IMG/VR virus record: IMGVR_UViG_3300042876_000365
Span: 1-59,330 of that record
Reading direction: 5' to 3' (one strand)
Origin: a virus
Length of the DNA: 59,330 nucleotides
Both the position numbers and the translations under genes were made by a program. Under the pieces are notes generated by a model. That model saw only the letters and a program-made list of their open reading frames with translations, made no database searches and was not told where the DNA came from. Below, piece by piece: positions 31,696 through 40,367 of this stretch (within the stretch, counting starts at the first letter, position 1; the number at the start of each line of letters is the position of its first letter).

Positions 31696-31838
31696 TGGCC
31701 GAAAGCAACTGCCCGTTCTGCGGCGCTGACCACATCGACGGCCGCTGCAAGGAGTGCGGCGACGAGTACTGCGACGAATGCCTGAGCGAGTCCGGGATGT
31801 GCCCGAACTGCGACGGCAGGGCTGACGAGGACGAATAG
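31695..31838 (+). CDS. Tiny double zinc-finger protein
   Basis: A 47-residue protein with eight cysteines and a histidine in CPFCG, CKECGDEYCDECL and CPNCDG, i.e. four CxxC pairs, enough for two zinc ions. Acidic C-terminus. TGATG start overlap. Confidence 0.6.
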   Translation: MAESNCPFCGADHIDGRCKECGDEYCDECLSESGMCPNCDGRADEDE

Positions 31839-31841
31839 CTC

Positions 31842-32903
31842 ATGGCACGCGAAGGACTTCCCTCGCACCCCAAGTTCCGCCGGCTCTGCCACCTCCTGGG
31901 CCTGCCGGCGCCCTACGCCCTGGGCCTGCTCGAATGCCTGTGGAAGACGGGGTACGACTGCGGCGATCCGTACCTCGGCCGGGACGCCGTCGACGTTGAA
32001 GCTGCGGCGCAGTGGCCGGGGGAGCCTGGGAAGTTCTTCGCGGCCGTCTGCAACGAGGGCCCCGGGTGCGGGTTCATCGAGCCTTCGGTGATCACCGGCC
32101 GCCCAGGGTGGCAGATCCACGACCTGCTCGAGCACGCCCCCGACATGGTCATTAAGCGCGCCCGGCGGGAGATCATCCGTCGGTGCGGCGTCACCCTCAG
32201 GGAGGGGCGCGCCGACGTGCTCGGATGGATCAAGGCCCACCCGGAGTGGGTCGTTGGGCGCGTGGACGCCACCGGAGGCGATTCCGACCCCGCTCGGCCG
32301 CCGCACGGCGTCCAAAAAGTCACTAGCGAGGAAATCCGGACGCCAGCCGAGGCGGTTTCAGCCCCGCACGGCGTCACTCCCGCTCCCGCTCCCGCTCCCG
32401 CTCCCGCTCCCGCTCCCGCTCCCGCTCAGTCCCCCTACCCCCAGGCCGGGCCGCCACCCGGGAGCGCAGCGCAGCAACCGCCTCCGGCTTCCCCAACCCT
32501 CGAACCTGACGTCTGGGCCGGGGAGGTGATCGCCGTCGACCGGATGCTCGACGCAAGGCTGCGCCGGCTGTACCCGCATCGGTTCCTCCTCGAGCAGCTC
32601 CCGCTCGCCGACGCCAAGCTCGCAACGGCCAGACTCCCGAACGAGGACCTGAGCCGGCAGAGGACCGGCGCGTATCTGCTCACGTTCCTCGACCGCGGGT
32701 GGTCCGATGTGAAGCGTCGAGGCCAGCAGTCCGCCTACGGCGACCAGAAGCCGTACCGGCCCCGCAAGGGACTCGAGGCGCCCGAGATGACCGAGGAAGA
32801 GTTCGAGGAGGGCGCCCGGGTAGCAGCGCAGATCCTGCGATCGCTGCAGCATGCGGACGCGCCCAAGGCCGAGCAATGCCCGATGAAGGAGGTGACTGCG
32901 TGA
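31842..32903 (+). CDS. Probable replication protein with Pro-Ala linker
   Basis: A 353-residue protein. The N-terminal ~150 residues (LPSHPKFRRLCHLLGLPAPY, ALGLLECLWKTGYD, then RARREIIRRCG) resemble winged-helix-like N-terminal domains of phage replication proteins. A PAPAPA linker encoded by an 8-copy hexamer follows (~179-196), then a C-terminal helical domain (PHRFLLEQLPLADAKLATARL). Replication initiation or loader role is inferred from position and layout only. Confidence 0.45.
   Translation: MAREGLPSHPKFRRLCHLLGLPAPYALGLLECLWKTGYDCGDPYLGRDAVDVEAAAQWPGEPGKFFAAVCNEGPGCGFIEPSVITGRPGWQIHDLLEHAPDMVIKRARREIIRRCGVTLREGRADVLGWIKAHPEWVVGRVDATGGDSDPARPPHGVQKVTSEEIRTPAEAVSAPHGVTPAPAPAPAPAPAPAPAQSPYPQAGPPPGSAAQQPPPASPTLEPDVWAGEVIAVDRMLDARLRRLYPHRFLLEQLPLADAKLATARLPNEDLSRQRTGAYLLTFLDRGWSDVKRRGQQSAYGDQKPYRPRKGLEAPEMTEEEFEEGARVAAQILRSLQHADAPKAEQCPMKEVTA
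32379..32426 (+). repeat. (CCCGCT)8 microsatellite
   Basis: Eight perfect tandem copies of CCCGCT within the coding region, giving the Pro-Ala linker. Units are 6 nt, so copy-number change would keep the frame and change linker length only. Confidence 0.85.
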
Positions 32904-33331
32904 GAAAGCTTAACCCTGTGACTCGCGATACCTGGGTGCTCTTCGGGCTGCCCATGCCCGCAGTCGAGGTGCGGGTGTGCTCCGATCGGAAGTGGCGGAT
33001 CGACTTCGTGTTCTTCGCCGCTGATGGCAGGACGCTCGCCGTCGAAATCAACGGTGGGACCTGGGCGAGAAAGGACTCGCACGCTTCGCCGCTCAACCTG
33101 GTCCGTGACATGAGCAAGGGCCATCGGGTGATGCTGGCAGGGATGCTTCGGGCCGAGTTCACGCCGGCTCAGGTTCACAGCGGCTACGCGGCCGCGATCG
33201 TCCACGCGTTCCTCGACGGCCGGCGCAATCCAGACCTCCCGCCGGACCCGGAGCACCGCCAACGGAAGAGCCCAAGGGCGGCGCGGCATCGCGGGATCCC
33301 GCTGCTCTGCTCCGGGAGGACTGCGCGGTGA
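32900..33331 (+). CDS. Vsr/DUF559-like endonuclease
   Basis: A 143-residue protein starting GTG in a GTGA overlap. KWRIDFVFFAADGRTLAVEI then NGGTWARKDSHASPLNLVRD matches the small phage endonuclease family related to Vsr: D-x(n)-E-x-N/G core with a conserved His and a later FTPAQVHSG. Probably cuts mismatched or branched DNA during phage recombination. The C-terminal ~35 residues are basic and unstructured. Confidence 0.6.
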   Translation: MRKLNPVTRDTWVLFGLPMPAVEVRVCSDRKWRIDFVFFAADGRTLAVEINGGTWARKDSHASPLNLVRDMSKGHRVMLAGMLRAEFTPAQVHSGYAAAIVHAFLDGRRNPDLPPDPEHRQRKSPRAARHRGIPLLCSGRTAR

Positions 33332-33369
33332 GCGAACTCGACGAGATGCGTGCGGCGAGAGGTTGAACT

Positions 33370-33588
33370 GTGACGCGCTGGGTTCCTACACACGTCGCCG
33401 CTGTCATCCTCGGGCGTCACCGCAACACCGTTCTGCTCTGGCGGATCGACGGTCTGATCCCGCCGGCGCACTGGCGACAGGTCGGACCAAAGCGGAAAGT
33501 CGAGTACGACGCAGACTTTCTTCACCGGCTTTCACTTTCTGCACATTCTGCACAATCTGCACAGGACAGCGGGGGAAAGGTGGCGTAA
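33370..33588 (+). CDS. HTH excisionase/MerR-like small protein
   Basis: A 72-residue protein starting GTG. WVPTHVAAVILGRHRNTVLLW, cut here to its helix-turn-helix core AAVILGRHRNTVLLW, then GLIPPAHWRQVGPKRKVEYD, matches the HTH_17-type excisionase fold. The end is Ser/Ala/Gln-rich. Could be the recombination directionality factor, although it is far from the integrase. Confidence 0.5.
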   Translation: MTRWVPTHVAAVILGRHRNTVLLWRIDGLIPPAHWRQVGPKRKVEYDADFLHRLSLSAHSAQSAQDSGGKVA

Positions 33589-33599
33589 TTGGTAGGGGC

Positions 33600-34175
33600 A
33601 TGAAACAGCCCCGGACCACTTCGATCAAGACGAGCGCCCCGAAGCACGGGGAGACGAAGACGCGGCGAGGGGCTGCCCCATCCAAGAATCCCGTTGGACG
33701 TCCGAAGGACTACGATCCGAACCTGCACCCCTGGCTCGCCGAGACCCTCGCGGCCGCCGGCCTGACCGACGCCGAGATCGCGGGACGGCTCGGCAAGTCC
33801 GAGAAGACCATCGAGAACTGGAAAAAGTACCCCGAATTTTTACAGGCGCTGAGGCGGGGGAAGAAACCTGCCAACGAGCAGGTCAAGCGCAGCCTCTTCC
33901 AGCGCGCCATCGGGTACTCCTACCCCGCCGAAGAGGTCTTTTGCGCGTTCGGGAAGGTGACCAGGGTGGCGACCATGAAGCACTGCCCGCCGGACGTCAC
34001 GGCCGGGATCTTCTGGATGTGCAACCGCGATCGCGAGAACTGGAAGCATACCGCCCACCTGCAGCACAGCGGCGAGATCAAGACGGGGCCCGTGGTGTTC
34101 GTATCAGGGATTCCTGCGGCGGCCGCGCCGGATCCGGCCGATGCCGCAGCCCCATCCCCGGAGGTGGCGCCGTGA
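33600..34175 (+). CDS. Terminase small subunit-like protein 1
   Basis: A 191-residue protein. A basic N-terminus (GRPKDYDP) and the helix-turn-helix AAGLTDAEIAGRLGKSEKTI followed by YPEFLQALRRGKKPANEQVK are typical of small terminases that recognise packaging sites. The tail HSGEIKTGPVVFVSGI closely resembles the tail of the protein at 35451-35852. The gene is separated from the large subunit by a methyltransferase gene. Confidence 0.65.
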   Translation: MKQPRTTSIKTSAPKHGETKTRRGAAPSKNPVGRPKDYDPNLHPWLAETLAAAGLTDAEIAGRLGKSEKTIENWKKYPEFLQALRRGKKPANEQVKRSLFQRAIGYSYPAEEVFCAFGKVTRVATMKHCPPDVTAGIFWMCNRDRENWKHTAHLQHSGEIKTGPVVFVSGIPAAAAPDPADAAAPSPEVAP

Positions 34176-35458
34176 CCAGCGCGACCCCCGCATCACGAGA
34201 GTCAGACGTGAAACCCTCGTCGGTCCTGCTCACCGAGCCGTGGCAGATCGATCGGGTGATCCCGTATGCGCGCAACCCGCGGAAGAACACCGGCGCGGTG
34301 GCGAAGGTCGCCGCCTCGATCCGGGAGTTCGGCTTCCGGCAGCCGATCGTGGTCGACCAGGACGGCGTCGTGATCGTCGGGCACACCCGGCTCCTTGCCG
34401 CGCAGCAGCTCGGGTTCTCCGAGGTCCCCGTGCACGTGGCCACCAACCTGACGCCGGCCCAGGTGAAGGCCTACCGGATCATGGACAACCGCTCGCACGA
34501 GGAGTCCGAGTGGGACGAGGAGCTGCTCCCGCTCGAACTGACCGAACTGCGCGACGAGGGGTTCGATCTGGACCTGACTGGGTTCGACGCCAAGGAGCTC
34601 GCGGGCATCTTCCCCCCGGCGGATGGCGGCGGCCGGGACGTCGAGCCTCAAATCGACCAGGCTGAGGAGCTGCGAGCGCGGTGGGGCGTGGAGCCCGGCC
34701 AGATCTGGGTGCTCGGGGAGCACCGCCTGCTGTGCGGGGACTCGACGAAGGCGGAGGACGTTGAGCGGCTCCTGGGCGACCTTCGCCCGTCGCTGGTCTT
34801 CACGGATCCCCCCTATGGGGTGGCGATTGGGGAGAAGAACCGCCTGATCGGCGCTTCGAACACGGACGACCTGGCCTTGGACACCCTGCCGCCGGGCGAG
34901 CTCGCGGCCGCCCTCCTGCCGGCATTCAAGCTCGTGCGGGAGTTCATGGCGGATGACTGCACGGTATTCGTCACGGCACCCCTGAGCGGCGAGATCGGAG
35001 TGACGATGCTGCTGATGATGCGCGAGGCCGGACTGCCGGTGCGGCATGTGCTCATCTGGAAGAAGAACGCCCCGACCTTCAGCATGGGGCGTCTCGACTA
35101 CGACTACCAGCACGAGCCGATCCTGCTCACCTGGGGAAAGCGGCACAAGCGGCCCATGCTCGGCGCGCATCGCACTTCCGTCTGGGAGATCGATCGCCCC
35201 CGGGCGAGCGTGGAGCACCCGACCATGAAGCCTGTGGCGCTGGTCGAAAACGCGCTCTTGAACAACAGCGACGCCGGGGACCTGGTCTTCGATCCCTTCC
35301 ACGGATCCGGCACCACGCTCGTGGCTTGCGAGAACCAGGGCCGGCGCTGCCGGGCGGTTGAGATCAGCCCCGCCTACGTCGCTGTCGCGCTGCAGCGCTG
35401 GCACGAGCTGACCGGGAAGACCCCCGTGCTGGAGCAGGTGGAGGCCGTGCATGAGTAG
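34172..35458 (+). CDS. ParB-domain DNA methyltransferase fusion
   Basis: A 428-residue protein starting GTG in a GTGA overlap. Residues ~25-115 form a ParB/sulfiredoxin-type domain (RNPRKNTGAVAKVAASIREF, GVVIVGHTRLLAAQQL). Residues ~175-415 form an N4-cytosine/N6-adenine methyltransferase with DPPYG (~211) before FDPFHGSGTT (~372), i.e. beta-class order. Such fusions are frequent in phages next to terminase genes and may mark phage DNA for protection or packaging. Confidence 0.8.
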   Translation: MTSATPASRESDVKPSSVLLTEPWQIDRVIPYARNPRKNTGAVAKVAASIREFGFRQPIVVDQDGVVIVGHTRLLAAQQLGFSEVPVHVATNLTPAQVKAYRIMDNRSHEESEWDEELLPLELTELRDEGFDLDLTGFDAKELAGIFPPADGGGRDVEPQIDQAEELRARWGVEPGQIWVLGEHRLLCGDSTKAEDVERLLGDLRPSLVFTDPPYGVAIGEKNRLIGASNTDDLALDTLPPGELAAALLPAFKLVREFMADDCTVFVTAPLSGEIGVTMLLMMREAGLPVRHVLIWKKNAPTFSMGRLDYDYQHEPILLTWGKRHKRPMLGAHRTSVWEIDRPRASVEHPTMKPVALVENALLNNSDAGDLVFDPFHGSGTTLVACENQGRRCRAVEISPAYVAVALQRWHELTGKTPVLEQVEAVHE

Positions 35459-35852
35459 CAGCGACACGACCGTCGCCCGCGGCCGCCACCCCAACTCCCG
35501 GTCCAACCTGCGGCCGTTCACGGTCGGCAACCAGCCCAAGCGCCGCGGGAAGCGCGCCCCCGTCTCCCTCAAGGCAATCCTCCGACGGCGGCTCAAGGAG
35601 ACCTGCTCCGCCGACAAGGAACTGCGCGTGTGGGCCGAGGTGATCGTGGAGCGGACGATGCTCCTGGCCGCCAAGGGCAACGCGGTGGCCCTGCGCGAGG
35701 TCTGGGACCGGATCGACGGCAAGGCCAAGGACCAGGTCGAGCATTCCGGCAAGGTCGAGACGACGCCGGCGCCGGTCGTCTTCCTCTCGGGGATCCAGGA
35801 GGCGCCGCCGCGGGATCTGCCCGACACCACGGACGGAGCGGCGGGTGAATGA
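35451..35852 (+). CDS. Terminase small subunit-like / DUF5681-like protein 2
   Basis: A 133-residue protein. The N-terminus (FTVGNQPKRRGKRAPVSLKA) resembles DUF5681-type proteins often found before large terminases. A helical region follows (VWAEVIVERTMLLAAKGNAV). The tail HSGKVETTPAPVVFLSGI parallels the tail of 33600-34175. It is directly overlapped by the large terminase (ATGA), so this is the better candidate for the partner of TerL. Confidence 0.6.
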   Translation: MSSSDTTVARGRHPNSRSNLRPFTVGNQPKRRGKRAPVSLKAILRRRLKETCSADKELRVWAEVIVERTMLLAAKGNAVALREVWDRIDGKAKDQVEHSGKVETTPAPVVFLSGIQEAPPRDLPDTTDGAAGE

Positions 35853-37270
35853 AGCGCGCCTCCCTGATCCTTCTCTCGCTCCTGGCTCTCGCGGCCGCCG
35901 TCGCCGGTAGCGCCGTGGCCGCAATCCCGAAGGGCGCCCGGATCGTCGACTTCCGGGACTACTACCAGGCCACCGCCGACGGACTGCGCCTCCACGGGGC
36001 CCGCGAGACCTTCATCGGAGGGGAAGGGCCGAAGGGGGGCGGCAAGACGCGCGCCATCTGCGCGGACGCGATTTTCGAGGCGATGCGCGTCCCCGGCTGG
36101 CGCGGGATGATGTTCCGGCAGAAGTATGGGACCCTCCTGACCTCGACCCTCACCAGCTTCTGGGAGGTTTGCCCCCAGGAGCTGGCGAACGTCATCATCG
36201 CCGACCACATCGCCAGCCGCGGCGAGATCGTCTTCATCAACGGGTCGAAACTCTTCTACCGCGGACTCTCTGGCAACGTGCTGCAGTCGGTGCCGGCGGT
36301 GAAGCAGTACCTGGAGGACCTCAAGAGCCTCGAGCTCTGCTGGTTCTACATCAACGAGGGCTCGCAGACACGGCGCGAATTCTGGGACACCCTCAAGCAG
36401 ACCCTCCGCTTCATCCCCAAGGGGGTGGATCCGAGGGTCATTCGCTACCGCGGGATCGTCGACACGAACCCCGAGCCGGGCTGGTTCCACAAGACGTTCA
36501 TCCGGGGGCCGATCCCGTCCGACCACCTGCGCGTGCACTTCGACCCGAAGAACAACCCGGGCCTGGCGGCCGGCTACTACGACCGCTTCAACGACATGCC
36601 CGAGAGCTGGAAGGCGAAGTACATCCGCGGGGAGTGGACCTTCGAGCAGGAGGGCGACTGCTGGGTCTTCCCGCTCGAGCTCATCAACGCGGCGATGCAG
36701 CGGGAAATTCCCGGCGACAAGGACCTGGCGCCGGCCTACGGTCTCGACCCCGCCGGCCTGGGCCGTGACGAGGCGGTCCTGGCCAAACGCAAGGGTGGGA
36801 CGTTCTCGCTCAAGGCCTGGCCCAAGACGACATCTCCGCAGCTCGTGGCCCACGTATCAGGCGCGATGGAGGCAGAGGGCTGGGGCAACCTCAACGGCGA
36901 CGACGGCGGCCTCGGCGCGCGCGACCTGGACCACCTGAAGCCGCTCCTCGAGGCGAAGAAGAAGCGCCTGGTCCGGATTGCTACCAAGGGGAAGAGCGGC
37001 CAGCCGCACAAATACGCGGACCTGCGCACGGAGATGACCTACGCGTTGCGCGATCGGATGGAGAAGGGCCTCTGTGCCCTCCCTGACGACGAGAAGCTGC
37101 GCGAGCAGATGCAGGCCCTGCAGTTCACGGCGGACTCGAACCAGATCATCAAGGTCGAGGCGAAGGACGAGTACAAGTCGCGGACCGGTTCCTCGCCGGA
37201 CCGCATGGAGGCCGTGATCTACGCCAACTGGAAGGGCCCCCGGCCCATGACCATCGGAGTGCAAGGCTGA
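35849..37270 (+). CDS. Terminase large subunit
   Basis: A 473-residue packaging motor. Walker A in GGEGPKGGGKTRA (~57-69), Walker B and catalytic Glu in LCWFYINEGS (~163-172), coupling motif DTNPEPGWF, and a RNase H-like nuclease domain with GLDPAGLGRDE (~297) and a final PDRMEAVIY (~450). The ATG in the ATGA overlap gives an unusual N-terminus of ~24 residues that looks like a Sec signal peptide (KRASLILLSLLALAAAVAGS). GTG codons at 35900 and 35915 would give a normal start. Confidence 0.85.
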   Translation: MKRASLILLSLLALAAAVAGSAVAAIPKGARIVDFRDYYQATADGLRLHGARETFIGGEGPKGGGKTRAICADAIFEAMRVPGWRGMMFRQKYGTLLTSTLTSFWEVCPQELANVIIADHIASRGEIVFINGSKLFYRGLSGNVLQSVPAVKQYLEDLKSLELCWFYINEGSQTRREFWDTLKQTLRFIPKGVDPRVIRYRGIVDTNPEPGWFHKTFIRGPIPSDHLRVHFDPKNNPGLAAGYYDRFNDMPESWKAKYIRGEWTFEQEGDCWVFPLELINAAMQREIPGDKDLAPAYGLDPAGLGRDEAVLAKRKGGTFSLKAWPKTTSPQLVAHVSGAMEAEGWGNLNGDDGGLGARDLDHLKPLLEAKKKRLVRIATKGKSGQPHKYADLRTEMTYALRDRMEKGLCALPDDEKLREQMQALQFTADSNQIIKVEAKDEYKSRTGSSPDRMEAVIYANWKGPRPMTIGVQG

Positions 37271-38724
37271 TGCTCCCGAAATCCGAAGCCGAGCGCCTGG
37301 TCCGACTCTCCCTGCTCAAGGGCGAGCCCGTCCAAGACACCGCCGCCCAGGCTGCCGCTGCCCTTGCGATCGCCTACCACGACGACAATGCCGAGGGCAC
37401 AGCGATGTCCGAGGACCTGCGCAGGTACTACGCCCCGCTCTACGCGGCCAACCCGCCCGGCCTCGTGAAGTGGAACGCGCAGCGCAAGGTGTGCTTCAAC
37501 CTGCTGCGGCCGATCGCGAGCGCGCTGTGCAACACCTACGAGGACCCGGTGCGCTACGTGTGGAGCGACGAGGATGACCCCGGCGGCAAGTGGGCGGGCA
37601 TGTTCAGTGAGTTCCGCGACGACCACGTTGCAGTCATGGCCGACGCGGACCTCTACGGCTGGCTCGGCGGCACTGCCGGCGTGCGTCCGCTGGTGACCGA
37701 GGACAAGGGCCCTCTGCGGTACGCGCTCTACACGCGGGACCAGATGTCGGGCACGCCCGACGCGATCGACCCCGCCAAGCTCGCGCAGCTCGTCGTGGCG
37801 TGGAAGAACGGATCCGGATCGGCGCGCACCGAAACCCGCCACCACTGGACCGATGACGGCTTCTTCAAGACGGTCGACGGCAAGCCGCACTTCGACGAGT
37901 GGGAGGAGAAGGCCTACCCCAAGGGCGTCCACCCCTACGGGGAGATCCCGGTCATCCTCTTCCACAACCGGCGCCCCAGGTGGTCCTGCTTCGACTTGGC
38001 ACCGATGGACCTGGTCAACATCAACCGGGCCATCAACAAGAAGGCCACGGAGCTCGACTGGCGCATGACGCTGGCGGGGGACGTGCTCTTCACGAAGGGA
38101 TACGACTCCCCGACGCCGCCGATTGTTGGGGCCGGCGCCTGGATCGACGGCGGCGCGGAGGGGAGCGCCGAGTTCCTTGGACCGGACCCGCGCGTGGCCG
38201 ACGCCGTCGCGACCATCAACGAGTACCTGGGCAAGGCGCTGATGAGCCGGCGCATCCCAGAAAACGCGATCATGGCCCGGCAGTCCGGGGAGTCAGGGAT
38301 CAAGGTTGTGGCGGACTCCGCGGCGCTGACCGGATTTCGCAAGTCCCGCGTGAACGTGCTGCGCCCCAAGGAAATCCGCTTGATTCGCCTCTCGCTCTTC
38401 ATCTACGCGATGCACCACGGCGAGCGCGTGCGCAGCATCGAGGACGTCCCGGCGCCGAGCGTCTTTTACACGATCCCGCAGCAGCCGATGAGCGCTGACC
38501 GGCGCGCCGACTGGGATCGTCGGATCCGGTTGAACCTGGCGACCCCCGTGGACGAACTGCTCGATCTGGAGCCGTCACTCGACCGTGAGCAGGCCGAGGA
38601 GCGGATCCGGCTGAACGCCGAGTACAACGGGAAGAACGGGCAACGCCAGTTCCCGGGCTTCGGGCCGGGGCAGCGCAAGAGCGCGGCCGAGATCGCCGCC
38701 GAAGAGGACGCCGCCAATGCCTGA
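37270..38724 (+). CDS. Portal protein (unit B)
   Basis: A 484-residue portal of the SPP1 gp6-like type. AANPPGLVKWNAQRKVCFNL at the start, YGEIPVILFHNRRPRW and FDLAPMDLVNINRAINKK mark the clip/stem region, and a long C-terminal helical part follows. Starts in a TGATG overlap with TerL. The last ~195 residues are nearly identical in DNA to window bases 1-500 (unit A). Confidence 0.8.
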   Translation: MLPKSEAERLVRLSLLKGEPVQDTAAQAAAALAIAYHDDNAEGTAMSEDLRRYYAPLYAANPPGLVKWNAQRKVCFNLLRPIASALCNTYEDPVRYVWSDEDDPGGKWAGMFSEFRDDHVAVMADADLYGWLGGTAGVRPLVTEDKGPLRYALYTRDQMSGTPDAIDPAKLAQLVVAWKNGSGSARTETRHHWTDDGFFKTVDGKPHFDEWEEKAYPKGVHPYGEIPVILFHNRRPRWSCFDLAPMDLVNINRAINKKATELDWRMTLAGDVLFTKGYDSPTPPIVGAGAWIDGGAEGSAEFLGPDPRVADAVATINEYLGKALMSRRIPENAIMARQSGESGIKVVADSAALTGFRKSRVNVLRPKEIRLIRLSLFIYAMHHGERVRSIEDVPAPSVFYTIPQQPMSADRRADWDRRIRLNLATPVDELLDLEPSLDREQAEERIRLNAEYNGKNGQRQFPGFGPGQRKSAAEIAAEEDAANA

Positions 38725-39547
38725 GACCGGCAACCACCTCGGCATCAACGAGCAAGCCATCACCAAGGCCGTCGAGCGCATGATCCGCGACGCCTCGGCA
38801 GACATCGAGCTGACCGTGCAGCGCTACCTTGCCCGCGGCGAGAAGTTCCCCGCGAAGATCGAAGCGGACCTCTACCGGGCCCTGATGGACCTGGCTGAGC
38901 AGTACTCCGTGCAGCTGACTGAGAGCGTCTGGGGCCGCGAGATCATCGCCGCGGCGCGCAAGGGCGGGCGTGCGGTTGAGGGCGCGGTCTTCACGCTCTC
39001 CCCCGAGCAGATTGACGTCGCTCTCTCCAACGCCGGCCACAAGATCAAGAACGTCCTGGCGGCCGGCGTGTCCGAGGTGCAGGACGTCGTGGCGGCCGGG
39101 ATCATCCGCGGCGACTCGCTTCACGACATCAGCGTCCAGGTCCAGCAGCGCGTCACGGTGGACGGCGGTGTGATCGACCAGGTCCGCGCCGACAGCATTG
39201 CGCGCAACGAGGTGTTCGGCGTCTACCGGCAGACCTCGAAGAACGCAGCCGATGCCGAGGGGCTGGACCTGTTCCAGATGCGTGGGCCGGTTGACCAGCG
39301 CACGACTCAGATCTGCCGAGATCACATGGGCGAAGTGCACACCGCCGAGGAGTGGGGCGCGATCCGGCTCAAGGCTGGCGGGAAGGGTGGGCCGTCAAGC
39401 CTCGAGGAGGCGATCGCGCTGGTGTTCCAGTTCGGCCTGCACTACGGCTGCCGTCACTCCTTCGACGCGGTGCGCAGCGTCGATAGCCCTGGCGTCGAGC
39501 GGTACCGCAAGCTCGCGGAACGGCAGGCAGAGCAGGCTGCGGCATGA
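38717..39547 (+). CDS. MuF-like minor head protein (unit B)
   Basis: A 276-residue protein overlapping the portal end by 8 bases. MuF pattern ARNEVFGVYRQTSKNAA, FQMRGPVDQRTTQIC, then HYGCRHSF. Homologous to 795-1583, but with a loop KAGGKGGPSSLEEAIA that unit A lacks. Protein of the portal vertex, probably needed for assembly or DNA entry. Confidence 0.8.
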   Translation: MPETGNHLGINEQAITKAVERMIRDASADIELTVQRYLARGEKFPAKIEADLYRALMDLAEQYSVQLTESVWGREIIAAARKGGRAVEGAVFTLSPEQIDVALSNAGHKIKNVLAAGVSEVQDVVAAGIIRGDSLHDISVQVQQRVTVDGGVIDQVRADSIARNEVFGVYRQTSKNAADAEGLDLFQMRGPVDQRTTQICRDHMGEVHTAEEWGAIRLKAGGKGGPSSLEEAIALVFQFGLHYGCRHSFDAVRSVDSPGVERYRKLAERQAEQAAA

Positions 39548-39702
39548 AGATCGGCGACTTCATCTACAGCATCTACGGGTTGCCCGGAGGGGCGATCTTT
39601 CCCCCACGCGCCGCGGCGGAGGCCGAGCGCACAGCAGCACCACGGCCGGTGGAGTCCGGCTATCAAACCCCGGTGGAGTCCGGGAAGGAGCAGGGAACGT
39701 GA
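39544..39702 (+). CDS. Small hypothetical protein (unit B)
   Basis: A 52-residue protein in an ATGA overlap with the MuF gene and GTGA overlap with the scaffold gene. MKIGDFIYSIYGLPGGAIF then a flexible Ala/Pro/Glu tail. Short and specific to unit B; function unknown. Confidence 0.5.
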   Translation: MKIGDFIYSIYGLPGGAIFPPRAAAEAERTAAPRPVESGYQTPVESGKEQGT

Positions 39703-40346
39703 AGATCAGGGACGAAGCGGCAGCGAAGGCAAAGGCGGACGCGATCAAGGCCGGCAAGACCCCCGAAGAGGCCGAGACCATCGGCAGAATCGCGGGTCTG
39801 GAGGCCGAGAACGCCTACCTCAACGGCGAGGTGCAGACCGGCATCACGGAGCGCCAGACGCTCAAGACGGCGCTCAAGGAAGCCGAGCCGTTCATCGCCA
39901 AGGGCAAGGCGGCCGTGGAAGGCGAGAAGACCGCTGCCGAGCAGTTGGCCGAGCTGCAAGGCGAGATCGGCAAGCGGGACGCTGCGCTGATGAGCGAGCG
40001 TCGCGAGACGCGCCTGCGTGGCGCTCTGGCGAAGGCCGGGGTGCGGGCCGATCGCATGGACGCCGCCGTGCGCCTGGTGGACACCGGCAGCCTGACCTAC
40101 GACGAGAAGACCGGGGCGTTCGCCGGCCTGGACGAGGCGGCCACCGGCATCGCCAAGAGCTACCCCGAGTTCGTCGGGGGCGCAGCTCCGGCGCGGAGCA
40201 TCGGGAGCGAGCTGCCCAACAAGGGCGGCGCCGGCGCGCTGACCGCCGAGGAGTACGTCGGCGACGGCACCGGGAAGAGCCTGGACGCCTTCGCCGCGAA
40301 CCAGTCCGCCATCAAGAAGGGGGAGAAGACGCTCGCCGTCGTCTAA
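39699..40346 (+). CDS. Capsid scaffolding protein (unit B)
   Basis: A 215-residue helical protein starting GTG. A long coiled-coil-like region (AGLEAENAYLNGEVQ through AEQLAELQGEIGKRD) and C-terminal PARSIGSELPNKGGAG, the motif shared with the unit A scaffold. Located just before the coat leader. Confidence 0.75.
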   Translation: MKIRDEAAAKAKADAIKAGKTPEEAETIGRIAGLEAENAYLNGEVQTGITERQTLKTALKEAEPFIAKGKAAVEGEKTAAEQLAELQGEIGKRDAALMSERRETRLRGALAKAGVRADRMDAAVRLVDTGSLTYDEKTGAFAGLDEAATGIAKSYPEFVGGAAPARSIGSELPNKGGAGALTAEEYVGDGTGKSLDAFAANQSAIKKGEKTLAVV

Positions 40347-40367
40347 CCCCGAACACAACATCAACCA

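Noticed and set aside
32379-32426. Iterons or a CRISPR-like repeat
   Set aside because: Contiguous 6-nt units with no spacers, in frame within a coding Pro-Ala linker.
33328-33366. A 12-residue ORF starting GTG in a GTGA overlap
   Set aside because: Too short to support as a gene; may serve only as a translational link to 33370.
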